Of a DNA stretch of 7,491 nt, positions 1 through 5,942 are shown piece by piece. Source of the stretch: Desulfobacteraceae bacterium (lineage in GTDB: Bacteria; Desulfobacterota; DSM-4660; Desulfatiglandales; Desulfatiglandaceae); the NCBI GenBank assembly GCA_013203065.1, contig JABMQV010000817.1, forward strand, positions 1 to 7,491. Reading direction: 5' to 3'. The notes beneath the pieces are model-generated. The model was not told the origin of the DNA, made no database searches, and saw only the letters and a list, made by a program, of their open reading frames with translations. The first letter of the stretch is position 1. Every line of letters starts with the position of its first letter. The translations under genes and the position numbers were made by a program.

Positions 1-79
1 AATATATTGAAGTATTTCGAGGATTATGATTTGAGCTTGACGCAGAGATTGGGAAAAACAGCCATTCTCGGACAGCCTC

Positions 80-916
80 CTAGGGGTCGTTCTTCTCCTG
101 ATCTGCCGGCCTGGGAAGAGGCGTCAACTCCATGGATCGCTGGCGGATACTAAAGTGGCTCTTATAGCCTGCCTCGGAGGCCAGTCTGAGTGCAAGGTCA
201 AACCCTGCCCCTATGTCCTCTGGGATGTGAGAATCTGAACCAAAACATATTGGGATTTCTCTTTCACGCGCCAGGGAGACAATAAGCGGCGATGGATATA
301 TTTCGCCCACCGGCTTTCTCAAGCCCGATGTATTCAATTCAATCCCCATAGCGGCCCCTGCGATGCGATCAAGGGCGGGCTGCACGATCTCTCTTATGGC
401 CTTATCCGAGGGGCGGTGGCCGTATTTTTTTGGCAGGTCCAGATGGCCGACCGCATCAAAGAGCCCGGAATCTGCCATCCTTCCCACAAGATCAAAGTAT
501 TTCCGCCAGGTGGCCGTCACATCCATCGAATCCCACACATGCCGCTCCGAGGGATTATCAAAACCCCACCCTTCGATATAGTGGACTGACCCGATGACAA
601 GGTCAAATCCCTGCCGGGGAAGCCACTCGCCAAGAAACTTCTCGCAGCCCTCATAGAAGTCTGTTTCAATGCCAAAAAGGACCACGGGCGGGTTACTGTC
701 TTGAAGGGACGTGACCATCTGTTTGTAGGAGGGGAACTGCCGCATCTCCATCCGGTTACGCGGGTCATAACCGTCAGGGTTGGGGCCATGATCCGAGAAA
801 CAAATTTCGGTTATCTCATGCCGTTGTGCCGCCCTCTTGTAGTCGGAGACATCCCTTTCGGCGTGTTTGCAGAGGACAGTGTGGATGTGATAATCAGGGA
901 CAGAAGAAAAATCCAT
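80..916 (-). CDS. PHP-domain metallo-phosphatase, histidinol-phosphatase (HisJ/HisK) type
   Basis: This is a complete 278-residue protein of the PHP superfamily, probably cytoplasmic. Family members hydrolyse phosphate esters at a multinuclear metal site; the closest named activity is histidinol phosphate to histidinol in histidine synthesis. Counting from the ATG at 916, all nine expected metal ligands are visible: H10 and H12 (DYHIHT), H18, H43 (SDHG), E84 (GIE), H112 (GSVHY), H158 (GHLDL), D228 and H230 (GSDSH). The length fits the roughly 250-290 residues usual for the family. The frame also opens with TTG at 931, but I prefer the ATG: an AGGTG Shine-Dalgarno-like stretch lies about 4 nt upstream, and the best candidate promoter would start transcription right around 931. 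No other his gene is visible, so the substrate is inferred from family only; another phosphate ester is possible. The stop is TAG at 80-82. The gene diverges from the transporter operon. Confidence 0.9.
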   Translation of the reverse strand: MDFSSVPDYHIHTVLCKHAERDVSDYKRAAQRHEITEICFSDHGPNPDGYDPRNRMEMRQFPSYKQMVTSLQDSNPPVVLFGIETDFYEGCEKFLGEWLPRQGFDLVIGSVHYIEGWGFDNPSERHVWDSMDVTATWRKYFDLVGRMADSGLFDAVGHLDLPKKYGHRPSDKAIREIVQPALDRIAGAAMGIELNTSGLRKPVGEIYPSPLIVSLAREREIPICFGSDSHIPEDIGAGFDLALRLASEAGYKSHFSIRQRSMELTPLPRPADQEKNDP

Positions 917-937
917 ACGACACCTACTCAAAAGGCA

Positions 938-965
938 GTTATAGGCCTATATGCAACGGATACAA
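938..965 (-). promoter_or_regulatory. Candidate sigma70-type promoter for the PHP gene
   Basis: Read on the minus strand, a TTGTAT box (960-965, 4 of 6 to TTGACA) lies 16 nt before TATAAC (938-943, 5 of 6 to TATAAT). Transcription would begin near 931, giving a short leader of about 15 nt to the ATG at 916 and arguing against the TTG start at 931. The -35 match is weak, so this is only a candidate. Confidence 0.3.
940..951. repeat. Perfect 12-bp palindrome (possible operator)
   Basis: TATAGGCCTATA is identical to its reverse complement. It overlaps the candidate -10 box of the PHP gene, where a bound regulator would block transcription. No regulator is identified. A single 12-bp palindrome in A+T-rich DNA can occur by chance. 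Confidence 0.3.
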
Positions 966-970
966 GTGGA

Positions 971-1046
971 ACTTCTCAAAGTGGAGTGGTACCGGCAGGT
1001 ATTCTGCCAACTTCCCAAAGTTCACAAGGGCTTCATACTCCAAAGT
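971..1046. repeat. Cluster of short dyad repeats (ACTT-N4-AAGT type)
   Basis: ACTTCTCAAAGT at 971-982 and ACTTCCCAAAGT at 1010-1021 differ by one base, and each is a dyad with ACTT and AAGT arms around 4 nt. A third, shorter version, ACTCCAAAGT, is at 1037-1046. The 9-mer CCAAAGTTC recurs exactly at 1015-1023 and 1040-1048. A looser relative may lie near 1090-1101. Repeated half-site dyads between divergent genes are typical of regulator binding sites, but no known regulator consensus is recognised. Confidence 0.3.
994..1008. repeat. Small inverted repeat GGCAG-N5-CTGCC
   Basis: A perfect 5-bp stem (994-998 with 1004-1008) surrounds a 5-nt loop, between two of the dyad repeats. It is too short and has no T-tract, so it is not a terminator. 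It may be chance or part of a protein-binding region. Confidence 0.2.
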
Positions 1047-1150
1047 TCGACAAAAAATCAAGCAATTCCTCAGATCGGACAGCAGTCAAAGTCTCTCAAA
1101 AGGCGCCAAATCAACTGGATATATGATCTCGTAGAAACAAAAATATGTTA

Positions 1151-1179
1151 TTGCCATGACTACTGATACGGATTATAAA
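1151..1179 (+). promoter_or_regulatory. Candidate sigma70-type promoter of the transporter operon
   Basis: TTGCCA (1151-1156, 5 of 6 to TTGACA) and TATAAA (1174-1179, 5 of 6 to TATAAT) are separated by the optimal 17 nt. This is the best plus-strand promoter I can find between the divergent genes. Transcription would start near 1186, giving an unusually long leader of about 190 nt before the ATG at 1378, with the hairpin at 1296-1330 inside it. No sigma54 -24/-12 element was seen. Confidence 0.42.
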
Positions 1180-1295
1180 AACAGATGCTGTTCTCCAGCC
1201 GATTCGCTCTTAACCGCAGCAGACCTGGTCTCTAGTGGCTCCAAGGTGGCGTCGAGTGGAGGGAAATGGGCATTGGGCAGTTCTCGGGATGTGTT

Positions 1296-1338
1296 GAGCC
1301 GTAGGGTGCTCACGCAGCACCATAGGGCTTTCTTTGTT
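1296..1338 (+). terminator. Imperfect hairpin plus T-rich tail in operon leader (attenuator-like)
   Basis: The core is GGTGCT (1305-1310), loop CACGC (1311-1315), AGCACC (1316-1321). The stem continues outward symmetrically: TA (1302-1303) pairs with TA (1323-1324), and AGCC (1297-1300) with GGCT (1326-1329), with single mismatches at 1301/1325 and 1304/1322 and a closing G-U pair at 1296/1330. That is 12 Watson-Crick pairs around a 5-nt loop. Eight of the ten bases at 1329-1338 are T. This resembles an intrinsic terminator about 40 nt before the first operon gene; with no plus-strand gene upstream, it would act as an attenuator. It could instead be an operator or an mRNA-stabilising structure. 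No competing antiterminator or leader peptide was found. Confidence 0.35.
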
Positions 1339-1377
1339 AACCATGCCAAACACTATAACAGAAAGGGGGAATCAGAG

Positions 1378-2667
1378 ATGCGAGAAAGAGAACAAAAGGA
1401 AAAAGGGATGGACAGGAGGACTTTCCTCAAGGCGACGGGGACCCTTGGTCTGGGTATGACCGCAGTGACCTTTGGTGTTCCCACACTTTTGAGGGCCAAA
1501 CCGGGTCCGATAAAAATCGGGTCTGTTCAACCGGCAACAGGTCCCCTTGCCGTAATCGGACAGGGACAACGAAGGGGCAACCAGTTGGCCGTCGATTACA
1601 TCAACGCCAAAGGAGGCATCAAGTCCCTTGGCGGTGCCGAACTTGAGCTCTTGCTGGGGGATTCCGAGTCTAAACCCGTGGTGGGGCGACAGGAGGCTGA
1701 CCGGGTGATCAAGGAAGGTGCCGTCATTCTGACGGGGCCTTTTCAGAGCGGAGTGGCCATGGCTATTGCCACCCTGTGTGAGCAGCGGGAAGTCCCCTTT
1801 GTCATGGATGTGGCTGCTCTGGATGCCATCACCCAAAAGGGTTACAAATATACCTTCCGCGTCTTTATAACCGCCAAGGGGTTGGTGGGGGGCGCCGTGA
1901 AATACCTCAAGACCGTGATCGACGGGGCCGGGGTTACACCTAAAAGGGCCGTGGTGACCAATACGGCCGATCCCTTTGGAAAGGGCATGTCGGGTGGTTT
2001 TATCAAGTTTATGGGGAAATCCGGGCTGCCCATCCAGATAGTGGAGCGTATCCAATACCCACTGGGGATCAAAGACCTCTCGGCCGAGGTGGCCCGGATC
2101 AAGGCGGCCAAGCCGGATATTATTTTTCCGATTTCGAGACCGGGGGACAGTGTGATACTCACCAGGGAACTCTACAAACAACGTGTAAAATTGATGGGCA
2201 TCTTCGGCCCCGGGTCACCCGGCTGGTACGAGCCTGAAGTCATCAAGGATTTGGGAGAATTGATTCTCTATGCAATGGTCAACGTGCCGTGGGTGAACCC
2301 TACCAGTCCGGTCTATAAGCAGGCCAATGCCGCCTTTGAAAAGGCCTATGGCAAATACCTGGACACCAACTCGGCATATGCATACACCGGTATCCTGGTC
2401 ATTGCCGACGTCCTTGAACGGGCCGGTTCGACCCAACCGGACAAGATCCTTGCGGCACTGCGCAAGACAGACCTCAGGGACCACCTATTGGTGGGCGGAC
2501 CCATACAGTTCAACAAAAACGGAGATAACACAGGCGCCAAGACGGCCTTGATCCAGGTTCAGCCCGATCCCGATCCCCTCAGGAGAGTCAAGATCGTCCT
2601 GCCAAAGGAATTCGCCCAGTCCGACAAGATTGTCTTCCCTGCACCCCAACTCTGGGAACGGGGTTAA
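1378..2667 (+). CDS. ABC transporter substrate-binding protein, branched-chain amino acid (LivJ/LivK) type, Tat-exported
   Basis: This 429-residue type I periplasmic binding protein captures the ligand for the LivHMGF importer encoded directly downstream. Residues 12-18 (DRRTFLK) form a twin-arginine motif, followed by a weakly hydrophobic helix to about residue 38, so export by the Tat pathway as a folded protein is likely, with cleavage near residue 40. The mature part starts with KIGSVQPATGPLAVIG (46-61), the usual first strand and loop of the family; the GPFQSG loop (120-125) is the expected ligand-contact region. The start at 1378 has a purine-rich AAAGGGGGA 8-9 nt upstream. An internal ATG at 1408 (Met11), with AAGGA upstream, would give a shorter signal peptide and is a real alternative. 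The loop after FVMD (141-144) differs from the Ala/Thr-rich loop of classical amino acid binders, so the ligand may not be Leu, Ile or Val. It ends with TAA, 1 nt before livH. Confidence 0.93.
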   Translation: MREREQKEKGMDRRTFLKATGTLGLGMTAVTFGVPTLLRAKPGPIKIGSVQPATGPLAVIGQGQRRGNQLAVDYINAKGGIKSLGGAELELLLGDSESKPVVGRQEADRVIKEGAVILTGPFQSGVAMAIATLCEQREVPFVMDVAALDAITQKGYKYTFRVFITAKGLVGGAVKYLKTVIDGAGVTPKRAVVTNTADPFGKGMSGGFIKFMGKSGLPIQIVERIQYPLGIKDLSAEVARIKAAKPDIIFPISRPGDSVILTRELYKQRVKLMGIFGPGSPGWYEPEVIKDLGELILYAMVNVPWVNPTSPVYKQANAAFEKAYGKYLDTNSAYAYTGILVIADVLERAGSTQPDKILAALRKTDLRDHLLVGGPIQFNKNGDNTGAKTALIQVQPDPDPLRRVKIVLPKEFAQSDKIVFPAPQLWERG

Positions 2668-2668
2668 C

Positions 2669-3538
2669 ATGGATGTGACCCTGCCCCTTCAGTTAGGCAT
2701 TCAGGGGATTCTTATGGGGGGGATCTATGGTCTTATTGCCGTGGGTCTCTCCCTTATCTTTGGGGTGATGGGGATAATCAATTTCGCCCATGGGCCGATG
2801 ATTGTGATCGGGATGTACGTCTCCTACTGGATCCTGGCCCTTCTGGGAATCGATCCCTACATCTCCATGCTGATCACCGCGGCAGCAATTTTTGTTCTGG
2901 GATATTTTATCCAATCCACAGTGGTCAACCGCATCCTTGATTACCCGGAGGCCATGCAGGTGGTTCCGCTGGTATCCATAGGTCTTGTGCTGGAAAACAT
3001 GGCCCTTCTTTTCTGGGGCCCGGACCACCGCAGCCCGGAGACGGCCCTTGGGTTAAAGACCATTTGGATGGGCCCCGTAATGATCGATGTCTCCCGGTTT
3101 ATGGCCTTCGGACTTGCCATCTTGATTACCCTTGCTATTTTCATTTTTCTCAAGAGATCCAACCTGGGCAAGTCCATCCGGGCCGCGGCCGACAACCGCG
3201 TCGGCGCAATCCTCGTGGGCATCAACGTTGACCGCATCAACAACACTTCTTTCGCTCTGGGAGCGGCCACGACCGGCGCGGCCGGCGCGCTTTTGCTGCC
3301 TATCATGCCTGTCTCACCGCACCTCGGTCATGATTTCACCATGACGGCCTTTGTGGTCGTCATTCTTGGGGGCATGGGAAACCTCATGGGCGCCCTTGTG
3401 GGGGGGCTTATTCTCGGCCTGGCCGAGTCTCTTTCGGCCCTGTGGCTCCCGGCCACCATGAAACAGGTTGTGAGCTTCGGGATCCTGATAATCATCATGC
3501 TCTTTAAACCCCAAGGTCTTTTCGGGGGGAAGAAATGA
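2669..3538 (+). CDS. livH: Branched-chain amino acid-type ABC transporter permease LivH
   Basis: This 289-residue polytopic inner-membrane protein is one half of the substrate channel and pairs with LivM. The family signature GLSLIFGVMGIINFAHG lies at residues 26-42. Hydrophobic segments are visible near 10-32, 43-60, 65-83, 98-115, 144-161, 194-213, 224-254 and 264-278. The cytoplasmic coupling loop that contacts the ATPases is RAAADNRVGAILVGINVDRI (171-190), and the usual C-terminal LFKPQGLFG is at 278-286. The ATG at 2669 lies 1 nt after the binding-protein stop, with CGGGG about 5 nt upstream. An in-frame TTG at 2630 would add 13 polar residues inside the preceding gene and is unlikely. 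The 3' end overlaps livM by 4 nt (ATGA). No defects were seen. Confidence 0.95.
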   Translation: MDVTLPLQLGIQGILMGGIYGLIAVGLSLIFGVMGIINFAHGPMIVIGMYVSYWILALLGIDPYISMLITAAAIFVLGYFIQSTVVNRILDYPEAMQVVPLVSIGLVLENMALLFWGPDHRSPETALGLKTIWMGPVMIDVSRFMAFGLAILITLAIFIFLKRSNLGKSIRAAADNRVGAILVGINVDRINNTSFALGAATTGAAGALLLPIMPVSPHLGHDFTMTAFVVVILGGMGNLMGALVGGLILGLAESLSALWLPATMKQVVSFGILIIIMLFKPQGLFGGKK

Positions 3539-4506
3539 TCAGGCTCCATGTCTTGCTAGGCGCAGCCATGGCCGTGCTTCTGGCACTACCCCTCTGGGTG
3601 GACAAGTACACTCTGGGGATCTTCGTAATGCTCTTCTTTTTTGCCTATCTGGGCCAGTCCTGGAACGTGCTTACGGGCTATACCGGTCACATCTCCCTCG
3701 GACATGCCCTTTACGTGGGCATCGGGGCCTATACCTCAACATTCCTGGCCCAGACCTGGGGTGTGAGCCCGTGGTTAGGTATGTGGGCAGGGGCCATCCT
3801 CGCAACGCTGATGGCCCTGGCAATCGGCTATCTGGGTTTCAGGTTCGGCCTGCGGGGGGTCTATTTCGTTATTCTGACGATTGCCTTTGCGGAAATAACA
3901 CGGCTCATCGTCTCCCACATAGAGGCATTAGGCTCCTTTTCGGGCATTTTTCTCGACTTCAACCCATCCTTCTGGAATTTCCAGTTCCGGGGGAATGTGC
4001 CTTATTACTACATTTCTTTGGGCCTTATGGTGGCGTCAATCGTCGTGGTGCGGTTTATCGAGACCTCGCGAATAGGCAGGTTCATGATCGCTATCCGTGA
4101 AGATGAGGAGGCCGCCGAGGCACTCGGGGTCAATGCCTTCAAGTACTCCATGATTGCCATTGCGATCTCGGCATTCATGACCTCGCTGGCAGGCACCTTT
4201 TATGCAAATTACATTTTTTACCTCCACCCCGACACCCTTTTCGGCATGGGCCTCTCTATCGAACTGATCCTGAGACCCATCATTGGCGGCATGGGGACGG
4301 TTTTTGGGCCTGTTATCGGCTCTTTTATCCTGACCCCCCTGTCGGAGGTTTCAAGGGCCTATTTCGCCAAAGGAGGTCTTGAAGGCCTCCATCTGATCCT
4401 ATACGGCATTCTTGCGATCCTGGTGGTCCTTTTTATGCCAAAGGGGATCATCGTCTATGTAAGGAGGGCATTAAACGTTATCCTGGAAAAGGAAGACAGG
4501 AAGTGA
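3535..4506 (+). CDS. livM: Branched-chain amino acid-type ABC transporter permease LivM
   Basis: This 323-residue inner-membrane permease is the partner of LivH. The LivM hallmark WNVLTGYTGHISLGHALYVG lies at residues 43-62, the cytoplasmic coupling loop around IREDEEAAEALGVNAFKY at 187-204, the glycine-rich IIGGMGTVFGPVIG at 249-262, and the C-terminal LFMPKGI at 299-305. Hydrophobic helices are evident near 5-20, 26-42, 58-72, 80-100, 106-124, 157-173, 205-228, 256-268 and 286-303. The start codon overlaps the livH stop (ATGA, 3535-3538), with GGGGGGAA about 6 nt upstream, so translation is probably coupled. The length fits E. coli-type LivM without its extra N-terminal helices, as is common outside enterobacteria. 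Confidence 0.95.
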   Translation: MIRLHVLLGAAMAVLLALPLWVDKYTLGIFVMLFFFAYLGQSWNVLTGYTGHISLGHALYVGIGAYTSTFLAQTWGVSPWLGMWAGAILATLMALAIGYLGFRFGLRGVYFVILTIAFAEITRLIVSHIEALGSFSGIFLDFNPSFWNFQFRGNVPYYYISLGLMVASIVVVRFIETSRIGRFMIAIREDEEAAEALGVNAFKYSMIAIAISAFMTSLAGTFYANYIFYLHPDTLFGMGLSIELILRPIIGGMGTVFGPVIGSFILTPLSEVSRAYFAKGGLEGLHLILYGILAILVVLFMPKGIIVYVRRALNVILEKEDRK

Positions 4507-4517
4507 AAGGCTAATAG

Positions 4518-5252
4518 ATGAGTATACTCGCCGTAAATGATCTGACAAAGCACTTCGGAGGGCTCATAGCCGTATCTGACCTCTCTTTTAAATTGGACGA
4601 GGGCGAGATTCTGGGGCTGATCGGTCCAAACGGGGCAGGAAAAACAACCGTATTTAACTGTCTGACCGGTTTTCTAAATCCGGATCAGGGTGAGATCATT
4701 TTTGATGGCAAGGATGTGAGGGGAATGCGGCCCCACGAGATCTGTCACCTGGGTCTGACCCGAACCTTTCAGATCGTCAAGCCCTTCTTGACAATTTCGG
4801 TCCTTGATAATGTGATGGTTGGAGCCCTCATACGCGAAAAGTCGATACCAAAAGCCGAGCAGGCGTCTCTCGAGATACTGAAGGCTGCCGGTCTCGGTGA
4901 AATGGCACGGTTGGAGGCTCAGGGTCTCCCCCTCCCACTCAGAAAAAGGCTGGAACTTGCAAGGGCACTTGCCACAAAGCCCAAAGTCCTCTTGCTGGAC
5001 GAAGTCATGGCAGGTTTGAACCCCGCCGAAGTGGATGAAATTATCGTTTTGATAAGAGAGGTAAGCAGAAGCGGCGTCAGCATCTTGCTCATCGAACACG
5101 TCATGCAGGGTGTGATGGCCCTCTCAGAGAGGGTTCTGGTCATAAATTACGGTCGGCAGATTGCCCAGGGGACCCCCGATGAGGTTGTAAAGGATCAAAA
5201 GGTGGTGGAGGCCTATCTGGGGAAGGAGTTCCTGGGTGCTCAAGGTCAATGA
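4518..5252 (+). CDS. livG: ABC transporter ATP-binding protein LivG (variant signature motif)
   Basis: This 244-residue cytoplasmic ATPase works as a heterodimer with LivF on the LivH/LivM channel. Visible motifs are Walker A GPNGAGKT (36-43), Q-loop Q85 (TFQ), Walker B LLLDE with D161 and catalytic E162, D-loop AGLNP (165-169) and switch H194 (LIEH). Family marks TRTFQIVKPF (81-90) and the C-terminal EAYLG (231-235) identify it as LivG rather than LivF. The signature motif is unusual: where canonical LivG has an LSYGQQ-like sequence before RRLEIARAL, this protein has LPLPLR (137-142) before KRLELARAL, losing the conserved Ser and Gly. From memory, other LivG homologues with an LTLxxRKRLELARAL variant exist, so this is probably a functional subtype rather than decay. 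GAAAGG lies about 7 nt before the ATG. The gap from livM is 11 nt; the 3' end overlaps livF by 17 nt. Confidence 0.95.
   Translation: MSILAVNDLTKHFGGLIAVSDLSFKLDEGEILGLIGPNGAGKTTVFNCLTGFLNPDQGEIIFDGKDVRGMRPHEICHLGLTRTFQIVKPFLTISVLDNVMVGALIREKSIPKAEQASLEILKAAGLGEMARLEAQGLPLPLRKRLELARALATKPKVLLLDEVMAGLNPAEVDEIIVLIREVSRSGVSILLIEHVMQGVMALSERVLVINYGRQIAQGTPDEVVKDQKVVEAYLGKEFLGAQGQ
5223..5228 (+). promoter_or_regulatory. Shine-Dalgarno site deciding the GTG start of livF
   Basis: AAGGAG lies 7 nt before the GTG at 5236, inside the end of livG. There is no in-frame ATG near the expected N-terminus, and the resulting start MLKVNEIDVFYGDLKAL matches the usual LivF N-terminus, so this site fixes the start. 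Confidence 0.75.
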
Positions 5253-5940
5253 AATCGACGTCTTTTATGGAGACCTCAAGGCCCTTGCCGGTGTCAGCTT
5301 TGATGTGGAACAAGGGGAAGTGGTATCTGTTATTGGATCCAACGGAACAGGAAAATCCACCACCCTCAAAACCATTTCCGGGATCCTCAGGCCACGAAGG
5401 GGAAAGATTAGCCTCAAAGGTCAAGATATCAGCCGGGCATCGTCTTCCCGGATCGTTGAAATGGGGGCAAGCCATGTTCCCGAGGGAAGACAACTTTTTC
5501 CCACCATGACGGTTCTTGAAAACCTAGAAATGGGTGCACAGTTTCCCAGGTCCAAAAAGGCCCGGGAACAGAACATGGAGCTGGTCTTCGATTTTTTCCC
5601 CAGGCTCAAAGAGAGGCTTAAACAGAAAGCGGGGACCCTGAGCGGTGGGGAACAACAGATGCTGGCCATTGGCAGGGGACTCATGTCAATGCCCGCGCTT
5701 ATGATGCTTGACGAACCGTCCCTGGGCCTCGCCCCACTCCTTGTGAGTACTATTTTTGAAATCATTCAGCAGATCAATCAACAGGGGACCTCAATACTCC
5801 TCATTGAACAAAATGTCTTTCACGCCCTCAATTTGTCGAACAGGGGATATGTGCTTGAAAACGGCGAAATCATTCTGAATGGTGAGGGGAAAGAACTTCT
5901 GAAGAATCCCCACATTCGAAAGACCTATCTGGGACTATAA
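5236..5940 (+). CDS. livF: ABC transporter ATP-binding protein LivF
   Basis: This 234-residue cytoplasmic ATPase is the partner of LivG and completes the importer. Visible motifs are Walker A GSNGTGKST (34-42), Q-loop region VPEGRQLFP (81-89) with Q86, canonical signature LSGGEQQ (135-141), Walker B LMMLDE with D159 and catalytic E160, D-loop SLGLAP (162-167), and LLIEQN (188-193), where Gln192 stands in the switch-histidine position. That glutamine is usual for LivF. The C-terminal KTYLGL is also typical. The start is GTG, overlapping the last 17 nt of livG, with a strong AAGGAG upstream; such overlap suggests translational coupling and balanced LivG:LivF production. The length equals that of well-known LivF proteins. 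It is the last gene of the operon; its TAA is 2 nt from the stop of the convergent helicase gene, and no clear terminator follows. Confidence 0.95.
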   Translation: MLKVNEIDVFYGDLKALAGVSFDVEQGEVVSVIGSNGTGKSTTLKTISGILRPRRGKISLKGQDISRASSSRIVEMGASHVPEGRQLFPTMTVLENLEMGAQFPRSKKAREQNMELVFDFFPRLKERLKQKAGTLSGGEQQMLAIGRGLMSMPALMMLDEPSLGLAPLLVSTIFEIIQQINQQGTSILLIEQNVFHALNLSNRGYVLENGEIILNGEGKELLKNPHIRKTYLGL

Positions 5941-5942
5941 AG

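Larger units (their letters stand above)
917..1377. other. Divergent intergenic regulatory region
   Basis: This stretch of about 460 bases lies between the start of the PHP gene (minus strand) and the start of the transporter operon (plus strand). It is visibly A+T-richer than the flanking genes over its first half. I see no convincing gene: the open frames here carry no recognisable motif, no ribosome binding site and no known-family similarity. What it does hold is listed separately: a weak minus-strand promoter with an embedded palindrome, short repeated dyad elements at 971-1046, a plus-strand promoter candidate at 1151-1179, and an imperfect hairpin with a T-rich tail at 1296-1338. Confidence 0.7.
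1186..5940 (+). other. Predicted transcription unit: binding protein-livH-livM-livG-livF
   Basis: The five same-strand genes are separated by a 1-nt gap, a 4-nt overlap, an 11-nt gap and a 17-nt overlap, leaving no room for internal promoters in non-coding DNA. Together they encode one complete ABC importer of two permeases, two ATPases and a binding protein. The start coordinate assumes the promoter candidate at 1151-1179 and is tentative; the end is the livF stop because no terminator was recognised beyond it. Confidence 0.7.

Noticed and set aside
1..153. Plus-strand frame open from the left edge for 50 codons, possibly the tail of a convergent gene
   Set aside because: It would overlap the 3' end of the PHP gene by 74 nt, shows no recognisable motif, and an open stretch of this length is not improbable by chance. 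The upstream sequence outside the window would decide it.
951..1166. Small plus-strand open frame of 71 codons in the intergenic region
   Set aside because: It has no ribosome site, begins within the palindrome/promoter area, has a composition unlike a real protein here, and no family is recognised.
1303..1316. T-box riboswitch-like sequence (AGGGTGCTCACGCA resembles AGGGTGGTACCGCG at 10 of 14 positions)
   Set aside because: The essential TGGN that pairs with the tRNA acceptor end is changed (TGCT), no specifier stem was recognised, and the stretch is better explained as one arm and the loop of the hairpin at 1296-1330.
1354..1359. TATAAC as a second -10 box close to the operon start
   Set aside because: The only nearby -35-like box (TTGTTA, 1334-1339) is 14 nt away, too short, and transcription would start inside the ribosome binding site.
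1156..1377. In-frame 74-codon N-terminal extension of the substrate-binding protein
   Set aside because: It would bury the Tat signal, has no ribosome site at 1156 and its ATG overlaps the candidate -35 box. The hairpin and likely leader lie inside it.
1372..2181. Long minus-strand open frame (269 codons) opposite the substrate-binding protein gene
   Set aside because: The plus strand encodes a clear family protein throughout. The antisense product is His/Gly/Pro-rich with no recognisable motif, as expected from third-position bias of the real gene.
2630..2668. TTG-initiated 13-residue extension of LivH
   Set aside because: It lies within the binding-protein gene, encodes polar residues atypical of the LivH N-terminus, and the ATG at 2669 has a ribosome site and natural operon spacing.
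5886..5911. GGGGA/TCCCC stem as an intrinsic terminator for either convergent gene
   Set aside because: The stem has only 5 pairs with a 16-nt interior and there is no T-tract on either side.
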